Shown: positions 12,783-20,671 of the stretch, piece after piece
Position numbering within the stretch: the first letter of the stretch is position 1
Layout of the letters: each line of letters begins with the position of its first letter
Assembly: GCF_004116385.1 (NCBI RefSeq)
Contig: NZ_PEIB01000005.1
Coordinates: forward strand, 1 to 64,000
Direction of reading: 5' to 3'
From: Veronia nyctiphanis
GTDB taxonomy: Bacteria > Pseudomonadota > Gammaproteobacteria > Enterobacterales > Vibrionaceae
DNA: 64,000 bases
The notes under the pieces: generated by a model
Told to the model about the DNA's origin: nothing
The model's database searches: none
Seen by the model: the letters and a program-made list of their open reading frames with translations, nothing else
Position numbers and translations under genes: made by a program

Positions 12783-14117
12783 ATGGATACAAATAAAAAA
12801 TCAGACATAAAACCTTCCTGGGTTGCGCTACTCCCGTTGCTTCTTTTTCTGACACTATTTATCGGGACCGGATTTTACCTCACGGCGCAAAACGTTGATT
12901 TTGCCTTCTATCAATTACCTGCGCCGATTGCCATCTTGCCTGCGATTGTGCTGGCAATATTGTTGAGCAAAGACAAACTGAATACGGCAATTTCCCAGTT
13001 CATCAGCGGTGTCTCTCACCCTGATATCATAGGTATGTGTCTGATATACCTGCTCGCTGGCGCGTTTGCGGCGGTTGCCAAGGCAAGTGGAGGTGTCGAC
13101 GCCACTGTAAATCTTGGTTTGACGTTACTCCCGGGGTGGCTCATTTTGCCGGGCTTATTTTTAATTGCTGCTTTCATCTCAACATCTATGGGTACCTCGA
13201 TGGGTACAATTGCGGCAATTGCACCTGTGGCTTTGGGTATTGCTGAAAAAACAGGGATTGACCCGGCGCTGATGGCTGGTGTGGTAATGAGTGGCGCGAT
13301 GTTTGGCGATAACCTCTCAATTATCTCAGACACCACGATTGCTGCTACTCGCTCACAAGGTTGTGAGATGAAGGATAAGTTTCGTGAAAACTTCCGAATC
13401 GCCTTTCCGGCCGCAGTAGTTGCTTTCACTATCTTTGCGTTTGCCAATGAAGCGACAGAGACTCCAGTGGTGGGTGACTTAGATATTCTGGCTGTGCTGC
13501 CTTACCTCACTATTCTGGGTCTTGCTGTCTATGGTGTGAATGTATTCGTCGTGTTAGCGCTTGGGATTATTCTTGCGGCACTGGCTGGGTTTGCTGGTTC
13601 GGGTGAATTTTCTGCCATGACGTTTGGTAAAACGGTTTACGAAGGCTTCAGCAATATGCAGGAAATCTTCCTGTTGTCGCTGATGATCGGCGGGCTGGCT
13701 GAACTGATGCGTCGTCAGGGCGGGTTAGCATTCATCACCCAGAAACTGAACAATTTGATCAGTGGCTCAGGCAAAAAGAAAGAGAGCAAAAAAGCAGGGG
13801 AACTTGGCATTGCTGCCTTGGTGAGTCTCACCAATGTTTCTACAGCCAATAACACCGTTGCCATTATTGTATCCGGCGGGGTTGCGAAATCTCTCGCGGA
13901 CGACAACAGCATTGATAATAAACGCAGCGCCAGCCTTTTGGATATTTTCTCATGTGTTGTTCAGGGATTGTTGCCATACGGTGCGCAGGCATTGTTGCTG
14001 GGCTCTACTTTTGGACTGTCACCGATGGAGGTTGTTGCTCACTCGTGGTACTGCGTGTTGCTGGCTATTTCGGCTCTCGCGAGTGTTTGGATTACTGGTA
14101 AAGCCAAGTCTAACTAG
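12783..14117 (+). CDS. NhaC-family transporter, probable methionine transporter MetT
   Basis: 444-residue membrane protein with about ten to twelve hydrophobic segments. NhaC-superfamily traits are STSMGTSMGTIAAIAPVALGIAEK, MFGDNLSIISDTTIAATRSQG and the C-terminal SLTNVSTANNTVAIIVSGGVAK. NhaC proteins are often annotated Na+/H+ antiporters, but one branch (MetT) has been predicted by regulon analysis to import methionine. The MetJ-like operator just upstream supports that branch. The Shine-Dalgarno is weak. The gene stands alone. Substrate is inference; family membership is firm. Confidence 0.88.
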   Translation: MDTNKKSDIKPSWVALLPLLLFLTLFIGTGFYLTAQNVDFAFYQLPAPIAILPAIVLAILLSKDKLNTAISQFISGVSHPDIIGMCLIYLLAGAFAAVAKASGGVDATVNLGLTLLPGWLILPGLFLIAAFISTSMGTSMGTIAAIAPVALGIAEKTGIDPALMAGVVMSGAMFGDNLSIISDTTIAATRSQGCEMKDKFRENFRIAFPAAVVAFTIFAFANEATETPVVGDLDILAVLPYLTILGLAVYGVNVFVVLALGIILAALAGFAGSGEFSAMTFGKTVYEGFSNMQEIFLLSLMIGGLAELMRRQGGLAFITQKLNNLISGSGKKKESKKAGELGIAALVSLTNVSTANNTVAIIVSGGVAKSLADDNSIDNKRSASLLDIFSCVVQGLLPYGAQALLLGSTFGLSPMEVVAHSWYCVLLAISALASVWITGKAKSN

Positions 14118-14239
14118 GTAGACGCTATGTGAGCCTTTGTACGCATAAATGACAGAAATGAGTGATCTAAAGCGCAGGTTTTTGAATCAGTACTGTCAGT
14201 GTAACAAGGTTTATTTAGACTCTGTTCGTGTATATGACC

Positions 14240-14262
14240 GCCAGGTGACAAGCCTGGCTTTC
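14240..14262 (+). terminator. Probable terminator of the NhaC-family gene
   Basis: GCCAGG-TGACAAG-CCTGGC followed by TTTC, 120 bp after the stop. The T-tract is short, so confidence is moderate. Confidence 0.45.
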
Positions 14263-14297
14263 TCGTAGATGACGGACTTACTAGATAGGGTAATTCA

Positions 14298-15967
14298 ATG
14301 ATGCACGTCTCTCCCTAAAAGCGGCGATCAGCGCTGCATTACTGGCCTCACTCTCTGGCTGCGCAACAACTGATTCAGCTGCTGTTCCAGGTTGGAAACC
14401 AGACACCACATATAACCTGACTATTTTGCATACCAATGACCACCACGGTCGTTTCTGGAATAACAAATACGGCGAATACGGTATGGCAGCGCGTAAAACG
14501 CTGATCGATCGTCTTCGTGCTGAAGCTGCTGCAAATGGCACTGAGGTGCTTCTGCTGTCTGGTGGCGATATCAATACGGGTGTTCCTGAGTCAGATCTTC
14601 AGGATGCTGAGCCTGATTTTAAGGGTATGACGCAAATCGGCTACGATGCAATGGCACTGGGTAACCACGAATTTGATAACCCTCTTTCAGTGCTTGAAAA
14701 GCAAATGAACTGGGCCGATTTCCCAATGCTGTCTGCCAATATCTATGACATGAAGACAGGTAAGCGTAAGTTCCAAGCGTATGAGATCTTCGAGCGTGGC
14801 GGTCTGAAAATTGCGGTCATCGGCTTAACAACCGAAGATACAGCCAAGCTGGGTAACCCAGAGTACATCAGCGAGCTGGACTTCCGCGATCCGAAAGAAG
14901 AAGCCAAGAAAGTTATTGCTGAACTAAAGAAAACCGAAAACCCAGACATCATCATTGCTGCCACTCACATGGGTCACTATGTTGATGGTCGACGTGGTAT
15001 CAACGCACCAGGCGATGTAGCTCTGGCGCGTTATTTACCAGAGGGCGATCTCGACATGGTTGTCGGCGGTCACTCCCAAGAGCCAGTGTGTATGGAAGGC
15101 ATGAATGTCATCAAGAAAGGCTTCAAGCCGGGTGATGAATGTAAGCCTGACTATCAGAACGGTACTTGGATTGTTCAGGCCTACGAGTGGGGTAAATATG
15201 TTGGTAAAGCAGACTTCACTTTCCGAAATGGCGAGCTGAATCTGGTGTCTTACGATCTCATCCCCGTTAACCTTAAAAAGAAAGTGAAGGTTAATGGTGA
15301 GAAGAAGCGTGTCTTTATTCAGGAAGAGATTCCGCAAGATCCGGGCTTGAAAGCATTCCTTCAGCCTTATCAGGAAAAAGGACAGGGCGAGCTTACTAAG
15401 AAAATTGGTGAGAGCAACGGCAAACTGGAAGGTGACCGTAGTGTCGTTCGTTTCCAGCAGACCAACCTCGGCCGAATGATAGCAGCTGCGCACAAAGAGC
15501 GCGCAAAAGCAGACTTTGCTGTGATGAACTCTGGCGGTGTTCGTGATTCTATCGAAGGCGGTGATATCACCTATAAAGATGTCCTGACTGTTCAACCGTT
15601 TGGCAACATGCTGACTTACACTGACATGACAGGTAAAGAGGTCATGGAGTACCTGAATGTTGTAGCTACCAAGCCTGTTGATTCGGGTGCTTATGCGCAG
15701 TTTTACGGTATCTCGATGGTGGTTGATGGCGACAAAGTGAGTGACGTGAAGATTGGTGGTGAGGCACTGGATCTGGCTAAGACGTACCGCTTTACAGTAC
15801 CAAGCTATAACGCTGCTGGTGGTGATGGTTATCCAAAACTTATCAACCATCCGGGCAATGTAAACACTGGATTCGTTGATGCTGAAGTGCTCAAAGAATA
15901 CATTGAGAAGAACAGTCCGATTGATGTGAATGCCTTCGCGCCAAATGGCGAAATGGTATACAAGTAA
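14298..15967 (+). CDS. nutA: 5'-nucleotidase lipoprotein (NutA/UshA family), frameshifted near the start
   Basis: Metallophosphoesterase that strips phosphate from nucleotides outside the inner membrane. Metal-site motifs are LHTNDHHGRF, GGDINTG and GNHEFD; the C-terminal substrate domain ends VNTGFVDAEVLKEYIEKNSPIDVNA. The usable frame reads back from the TTG at 14426 through a signal peptide with lipobox LSGC but lacks a start. ATGATG at 14298 with AGGG upstream is one frame off. One missing base at about 14303-14312 joins them, giving 556 residues, the size of Vibrio NutA. The lipobox makes it a lipoprotein like Vibrio NutA, unlike soluble E. coli UshA. Confidence 0.87.
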
Positions 15968-16012
15968 ATCGAGAGTGGTCGTTGTCTAACAAACGACAAC
16001 ACTTATGAGAAA

Positions 16013-16037
16013 AGCGCTGGAAACAGCGCTTTTTTTG
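16013..16037 (+). terminator. Terminator of the 5'-nucleotidase gene
   Basis: AGCGCTG-GAAA-CAGCGCT followed by seven Ts, 45 bp past the stop. Confidence 0.85.
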
Positions 16038-16124
16038 TTTCAGTCTGATAAGAATAATTCTTCTGCAAAACTTCGTTTACTGAATTGCAATAGCAATGGT
16101 TATACTGGCGAAAAAGGAGGCGCC

Positions 16125-16597
16125 ATGACACCTGCGGTAAAAGCTGCCGAGAAGGCACGTGTTTCGTTTAATATTCACAGTTACGAGCATGACCCGTCCA
16201 ATGCAAATTTTGGTATGGAGGCCGTCGATAAACTGGGGCAGGACCCAGCAAGAGTATTCAAAACCTTGCTGTTCGCATTGAATGGTAATGAAAAATCACT
16301 CGCGGTCGCTGTTGTACCTGTTTCGTCAATGCTTGATTTAAAAGCTGCCGCTAAAGCTGTCGGTGCAAAAAAAGCGGAGATGGCTAATCCGTTAATTGCG
16401 CAAAAAGTTACTGGCTATCTAGTGGGAGGGATCAGCCTCTCGGACAAAAAAAAGCGTTGCCAACATTGCTGGATGCTTCCGCTGCGGACTTCGATACAGT
16501 CTTTGTCAGCGCAGGTAAGCGGGGGCTCGAAATTGAGCTGGCACCCTCTGACTTACTGACTATCACCCGAGGAAAATCAGCGTCCATCGCCAAGTAA
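16125..16597 (+). CDS. ybaK: YbaK/EbsC-family Cys-tRNA(Pro) deacylase, frameshifted
   Basis: Trans-editing factor that hydrolyses mischarged Cys-tRNA(Pro). The start is set by AAGGAGG 5 bases before the ATG at 16125. The frame runs MTPAVKAAEKARVSFNIHSYEHD...KVTGYLVGGIS and leaves homology at 16436-16437. One missing C (AGCCCTCTC read as AGCCTCTC) gives GGISPLGQKKALPT...FVSAGKRGLEIEL, the conserved YbaK ending, and 157 residues in all. The conserved catalytic Lys lies in RVFKTLLF. Monocistronic between a terminator and the lysE gene. Confidence 0.87.
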
Positions 16598-16714
16598 TCC
16601 ATAATGCCTCTTTGTGAAAGGAAGCCCGCTAAGTACTGGATAGATACAAAGAACCAAGTCCCCCTGAGGATGAATCTGTGAAGAATGAACCAATGATATG
16701 GTTAAGGAGAGACG

Positions 16715-17328
16715 GTGTCTTTTTCAATTTGGTTAAGTCTTGCTCTTGTGTGTATGCTTGGCGCCATGTCACCCGGCCCGAGCTTAGTGGTCATGGCAAA
16801 ACATAGCTTATCGGGCGGCAGGTTACATGGCATTGCTGCTGCATGGTCTCATGCGCTTGGTGTGGGCGTTTATGCCGTCGTTTCGCTGCTTGGCCTTGCC
16901 GTCTTACTTGAAGAATCGCCCATGGTATTCAGAATAATCTCGTATGCGGGTGCCTGTTATTTAGCGTGGCTGGGTATCAAGTCATTACGCTCGTCGGGAG
17001 GTATTGCCGCCAACATTGAGGCAGGAGAGCCGAGTAACATTGTTGATGCTATTCGCGATGGCGCGATGATCTCGATACTCAACCTAAACTCGCCTTATTT
17101 TTTCTTGCTCTCTTCAGCCAGTTTGTCGCTTTAGGCACGGATCTCGCCAGTCGTGTAACCATTGTGGTAACCCCACTGGTGATCGATGGGCTTTGGTATA
17201 CCTTGATTGCATTCGCGTTGTCATCAATGACAGTCATCGACAAACTACGGGATCATGCCGTGTGGATTGATCGCGTTTGCGGCGTGTTGTTATTGGTACT
17301 CGCAGTACGGGTCATAGTGACGGTGTGA
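16715..17328 (+). CDS. LysE/RhtB-family amino acid exporter, frameshifted
   Basis: Six-helix inner-membrane exporter of amino acids; substrate not predictable. The N-terminus carries the family motif MSPGPS. At 17083-17084 the frame drifts into a premature stop. One missing C (AACCCTAAA read as AACCTAAA) restores the conserved LNPK motif, then LALFFLALFSQFVALGTD, and a 204-residue protein. No regulator gene is adjacent. It ends at a terminator shared with convergent smrA. Confidence 0.85.
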
Positions 17329-17331
17329 AGA

Positions 17332-17356
17332 GGCACCGGAGTGTTTCGGTGCCTTT
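17332..17356. terminator. Terminator between lysE and smrA
   Basis: GGCACCG-N8-CGGTGCC then TTTT on the plus strand, between convergent stops. The minus-strand tract is weaker. Confidence 0.7.
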
Positions 17357-17366
17357 TGCGAAGTGC

Positions 17367-17951
17367 TTATCCGGTTCGGTGTAAATGCCTTTCTCTGTTT
17401 TCCAGTTTTTTGTCCTGACTTTTCTTCAGCAGCACATAAAGTGCTCCTGTCCCTCCTTGATGACGCTGCGCGGAGTGGAAGCACATTACATCCGTGATCT
17501 GCTCAAGCCATTGACTGACGAAACTTTTTAGTTTTGCCGGGGGCGTTGAGCGCTCGCCTTTACCATGCACGATAATGACCGTTCGGATATCCATCTTCTG
17601 GCATTGCTTGAGAAATTTAAGGATCTCAGTACGTGCATCTTTCAAACTGAATTTATGTAAGTCGAGCCTTGCCTGAATATCATATTTTCCAAGTCGAAGT
17701 TTGCGGTAAACACCGTCCTGAACGCCGGGACGCTTAAAGGCGATAATATCGTCAGGTTTGAGCATACGTGCGAATTCGAGTGAGAGGTATTCGGGGTCCC
17801 CTTCATTGAGTGATTGGGCTGCCAGTTGTCGGGCAAGTTGAGCTTCTGATGGTTTGTGAGCCTTGGCTTCTGGCTCAACGATGTCGTTACTCATTGGAGC
17901 AACGTCTGCCATCATTTCTCTGAACAGGTCAGTATCATTATTTCCGTTCAT
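17367..17951 (-). CDS. smrA: Smr-domain DNA endonuclease SmrA
   Basis: 194 residues from the ATG at 17951 (MNGNNDTDLF); the frame is open 15 codons further without homology. The C-terminal Smr domain has LDLHKFSL, VIIVHGKGERS and HQGGTGALYVLLKK, where LDxH and HGxG are the expected catalytic and core motifs. SmrA of E. coli nicks and cleaves DNA; its cellular role is unclear. Charged N-terminal half as in relatives. Confidence 0.88.
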   Translation of the reverse strand: MNGNNDTDLFREMMADVAPMSNDIVEPEAKAHKPSEAQLARQLAAQSLNEGDPEYLSLEFARMLKPDDIIAFKRPGVQDGVYRKLRLGKYDIQARLDLHKFSLKDARTEILKFLKQCQKMDIRTVIIVHGKGERSTPPAKLKSFVSQWLEQITDVMCFHSAQRHQGGTGALYVLLKKSQDKKLENRERHLHRTG

Positions 17952-18078
17952 TGTCTTTGACGCTTCGTTGGAACTTGAAGCCAGTATAGCGAACAAGTTT
18001 TCTCAGGTCTCGTGTTGAAATCGATGAGACAGCAGGAATCGAGGGATATTGAGGGCAAAACAACAGATAAAAAAAGAG

Positions 18079-18103
18079 CCAGTGATGGAGGGTCACTGGC
18101 TGC
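18079..18103 (-). terminator. Terminator of the DUF3149 gene
   Basis: On the minus strand GCCAGTGA-N7-TCACTGGC is followed by CTTTTTTT. It lies 29 bp past the small-gene stop. Confidence 0.85.
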
Positions 18104-18131
18104 CTTAAATAAGTAGGCTGATAGTGATTGT

Positions 18132-18269
18132 TTATGGTGCTAGTACGGATTTTGTCTTTGACGAAAAATATCCAGCACAGAATGAAATTAAGGCCAGTAT
18201 GCCAGTTAACATGGCAACCGAGGCGATTCCTATCGAGTCGCTCAACATGAGATGTAGCCAATATTCCAT
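18132..18269 (-). CDS. DUF3149-type small membrane protein (45 residues)
   Basis: A short gene preceded by a near-consensus AGGAGG 6 bases before its ATG and followed by a strong terminator. The product begins MEYWLHLMLSDSIGIAS, has one transmembrane helix (AMLTGILALISFCAGYF) and ends SKTKSVLAP. The MxxWLxLM...IGxxS start is typical of DUF3149, a family of tiny inner-membrane proteins in Vibrionaceae and relatives. Function unknown; subunit of a respiratory complex is a guess. An FNR-like site lies upstream. Confidence 0.75.
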   Translation of the reverse strand: MEYWLHLMLSDSIGIASVAMLTGILALISFCAGYFSSKTKSVLAP

Positions 18270-18326
18270 TATTACCTCCTCAGCCGTAACGTGGGGCTAG
18301 GATGCCAGCCTTTGATATGGGTGATA

Positions 18327-18340
18327 CTGATTTAGATCAA
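18327..18340. promoter_or_regulatory. FNR-like box upstream of the DUF3149 gene
   Basis: CTGAT-TTAG-ATCAA matches TTGAT-N4-ATCAA at 9 of 10 positions. It is centred about 65 bp upstream of the small gene start. No convincing -10 was found at the expected distance, so this is only a candidate. Confidence 0.4.
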
Positions 18341-18530
18341 GCCAGAACTGAATGAGAGCAAGTTTATGCTTGTGTCGCTATTTTTAAATTAGTACTCATT
18401 AATTGATGGATTAGGACAGCGTAGAAACGCATGTAACAGTGGGGTTTGTGCAAAAAATATCGCGTTTAAGCAATATATGATGACACTTTAACCGTTTGAC
18501 TCGAATGAACCGAAAAACCGCATAAAACAC

Positions 18531-18558
18531 TTGAGTCTGTCAGATGGATGGGTAATAT
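18531..18558 (+). promoter_or_regulatory. Candidate promoter of tRNA-Pro
   Basis: TTGAGT (18531-18536) and TAATAT (18553-18558) with a 16-bp spacer, followed by a GC-containing discriminator (GGCGACC), 36 bp before the tRNA. Confidence 0.5.
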
Positions 18559-18594
18559 AGGCGACCTCTGACGAACAAGCTTTGTCAGATACGT

Positions 18595-18650
<56 letters not shown>

Positions 18651-18671
<21 letters not shown>

Positions 18672-19010
18672 CTTAAAAAGCCTGCTCATCTGAGCAGGCT
18701 TTTTGCTCTCAGGTCGCCTGCGTTCTTTGACTCAGCATAGTCGGGCCGGAGGCTGGAAGGCCAGTCCCATCGAATCCTTCTTCTCCGAGCACTTAAGGAT
18801 CCTACAAAGTCCGGCAGACTTTTGCTTTCAGAGCACTGGTTTTCGCAAAGTCAGTGCAATCGGGTCAGGGGCTGGAAGGCCAGTCCCATCGAGTCCCTCT
18901 TCACCGAGCACTTTAGGATCCTGCAAAGTCCGGCATACTTTTGTTTTCAGAGAACTGGTTTTCGCAAAGTCAGTGCAATCGGGTCGGGGGCTGTAAGGTC
19001 AGTCCGGTCT
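18651..19010 (+). repeat. Three decayed ~119-bp tandem repeats built on the tRNA-Pro 3' end and its terminator
   Basis: The block CGAATCCCTCTTCACCGACC at the tRNA end (18651) recurs with few changes 120 bp later (from 18771) and again 119 bp later (from 18890). Each copy is followed by the same terminator-like stretch ending TTTTGnTTTCAG. The segment gctggaaggccag at 18752 recurs at 18871 and, altered, at 18990. The CCA of the copies has become GCA and the other tRNA arms are not recognisable, so they are not functional tRNAs. The layout matches the E. coli tyrT/rtT locus, where repeats downstream of a tRNA carry its last 19 bases. Confidence 0.8.
18677..18707 (+). terminator. Terminator of tRNA-Pro
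   Basis: AAAGCCTGCTC-ATCT-GAGCAGGCTTTTT, a long GC-rich stem with T-tract a few bases past the CCA end. Confidence 0.9.
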
Positions 19011-19184
19011 CAGCTCTCTCTAAGCAATTTAGAAACTTACCTATTCGAACGGGCTCTTTCGGTTATTAATAATAGTCAGTGTGAAAAGCGGATTGTTTTG
19101 GCATCTGGATAAAGGGCTTGTAGAGATATCAAAAAAGCCCACTCAAAAGAGCAGGCCTTTTAAATTTTTATCTTCAGTCAGGTT
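19011..19184. other. Intergenic tail after the tRNA repeats
   Basis: No gene seen. A weak hairpin with A/T flanks (about 19131-19162) may terminate the convergent copper operon on the minus strand. Confidence 0.4.
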
Positions 19185-20108
19185 TTAGGTGTTGGTTGAT
19201 GCCAGTCGTTCTTTCGGGAAACAACTCACTTTTCCACCTTTATTAAGCCTTCTGACAGAAAAGCCTTCTTTCTGAAGTAGGGACAAAACGCCTTGTTTGC
19301 CCCTAAAATGAAGATCGCCCGCGACTAAAAGGTATTTTCCTTTTTTGAATTTCTTGGGGTCACTGAGCTGTTCAACCCAATCACGGTTCCGCTCAAAAAG
19401 CATAGATTCAGCAAACTGTGTGGTGTTCTCGAAGTAGGTCGACATATTTGTCAGTGTCGTATCATCGCCTTGTTGCCACGCAGAGAGTAAACATTTCAAG
19501 TCAGCTTGCTTTTGTTCCCAGTCGTCCATTGTCTCCAGCAATAGGTTCTTACCGCCGTCTTCCATCGACGTCAATACACTGAACTGTTCCTCCATGCTTT
19601 CTAGAGCAATGACGGGTTTGTTGTAGGTATTACTTTTTTGGATGAAATGCACATCAATGCCGAAATCTGGCCTGAGTCCCAGAGACTTGGCTTGGGCCAG
19701 TTGTAAGGCCATTGCTGCTTGCCATGGCTGCATGGCATAAAGGAGCGACAGATCCACTCCAGCTTTGGGAGCAACCGTTTCAAGTTGTCGTTTTTCGCTG
19801 ATGTTCAGGGCCTGATAGCTATTTCTACGGTCAGGAACTTGTGGCCTAGTAATAGTGTTTAAATCGACTTCAACGACCAGCGCATCTGCTTCAATGAACG
19901 CAGTTTCAACAATATCTGGGAGCGGGTAAAAGCTCGGTATACCCATGTGGATGGAGCCAAAAAGCGTAATGATGGTGCCATCTTTTTCTGCCTGCCAAAC
20001 TGCGGGCGCTGCCTGAGAAAAAGAGGAAAGAGTGAGGAGGAAAAAGGTGATGACTCTGAGCTTTAGTTGTTTTGATACATCATTTGTTCGCTCATCGTGT
20101 TCTGTCAT
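19185..20108 (-). CDS. TraB/GumN-family secreted protein, third gene of the copper operon
   Basis: 307 residues with a Sec signal peptide (hydrophobic LRVITFFLLTLSSFSQAA). The mature domain begins TLFGSIHMGIPSFYPLP, the GxxH motif of the TraB/GumN/TIKI superfamily, and has the second motif VAGDLHFRGKQGV near the end. TIKI homologues are metal-dependent proteases, but bacterial members are mostly uncharacterised. It begins 24 bp after copG, so it is likely copper-induced with copA-copG. A periplasmic role in copper stress is inference. Confidence 0.8.
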   Translation of the reverse strand: MTEHDERTNDVSKQLKLRVITFFLLTLSSFSQAAPAVWQAEKDGTIITLFGSIHMGIPSFYPLPDIVETAFIEADALVVEVDLNTITRPQVPDRRNSYQALNISEKRQLETVAPKAGVDLSLLYAMQPWQAAMALQLAQAKSLGLRPDFGIDVHFIQKSNTYNKPVIALESMEEQFSVLTSMEDGGKNLLLETMDDWEQKQADLKCLLSAWQQGDDTTLTNMSTYFENTTQFAESMLFERNRDWVEQLSDPKKFKKGKYLLVAGDLHFRGKQGVLSLLQKEGFSVRRLNKGGKVSCFPKERLASTNT

Positions 20109-20132
20109 TTTTCCCCCAAGTTGCCTGTGAAG

Positions 20133-20567
20133 TTATTCGTGCTCGTTAAAAACCTCTGTTTTTCCGTCCTTAGAGAAGGACATCACACGATACTTTTGCT
20201 TCTTATTTCCGTACTCCATACCAGGCGAGCCAAGAGGCATACCGGGCACTGCTAAGCCGTCAACATTATTTGGTTTAGACGCAAGGAAGGAGTGTATGTC
20301 ACTTGCGGGGATATGTCCTTCAAAAATATAGTCATCAATAACGGCTGTATGGCAGGAAGCCAGACGTGGCGTGATTCCGAGCTTTTTCTTGATAGGATGA
20401 AGATTATCAATATTCTCAACTTTAAGATCAAAACCGTTGTCTTTCATATGATTTACCCACTCTTCACAGCAACCGCAGCTGGCTGATTTATAAACAATAC
20501 CCGACGCAGCTATGGCCGAGCTCGAGAGTATTGAGAGTGAGAGTGCAAGCAATGTAGATTTTTTCAT
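20133..20567 (-). CDS. copG: Periplasmic copper resistance protein CopG (DUF411)
   Basis: 144 residues with a signal peptide (ends near SSAIAAS). The mature N-terminus has Cys31-Gly-Cys33-Cys34 with His40 nearby, then PRLASCHTAVIDDYIFEGHIPASDI, all DUF411 landmarks. CopG of Pseudomonas and V. cholerae is reported to bind a Cys-bridged copper cluster in a thioredoxin-like fold and to act in copper redox and export. It lies 104 bp downstream of copA on the same strand, as in V. cholerae. Confidence 0.9.
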   Translation of the reverse strand: MKKSTLLALSLSILSSSAIAASGIVYKSASCGCCEEWVNHMKDNGFDLKVENIDNLHPIKKKLGITPRLASCHTAVIDDYIFEGHIPASDIHSFLASKPNNVDGLAVPGMPLGSPGMEYGNKKQKYRVMSFSKDGKTEVFNEHE

Positions 20568-20671
20568 CGTTGTAATCCTCAGTGATGATGTTGATTAAAC
20601 ATGAGTCGATTGTAGTGACTTGTGTCCATATTTTCGGGCTTAACCCTCCGGCTCGAAATGATTTATTTTGA

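Noticed and set aside
15035-15850. 271-codon minus-strand ORF
   Set aside because: Antisense to the 5'-nucleotidase gene; composition is that of a shadow frame.
18703-19112. Two ORFs of about 96 codons downstream of tRNA-Pro
   Set aside because: They run through the degenerate tRNA-derived repeats and gain their length from the repeat; no Shine-Dalgarno or homology.
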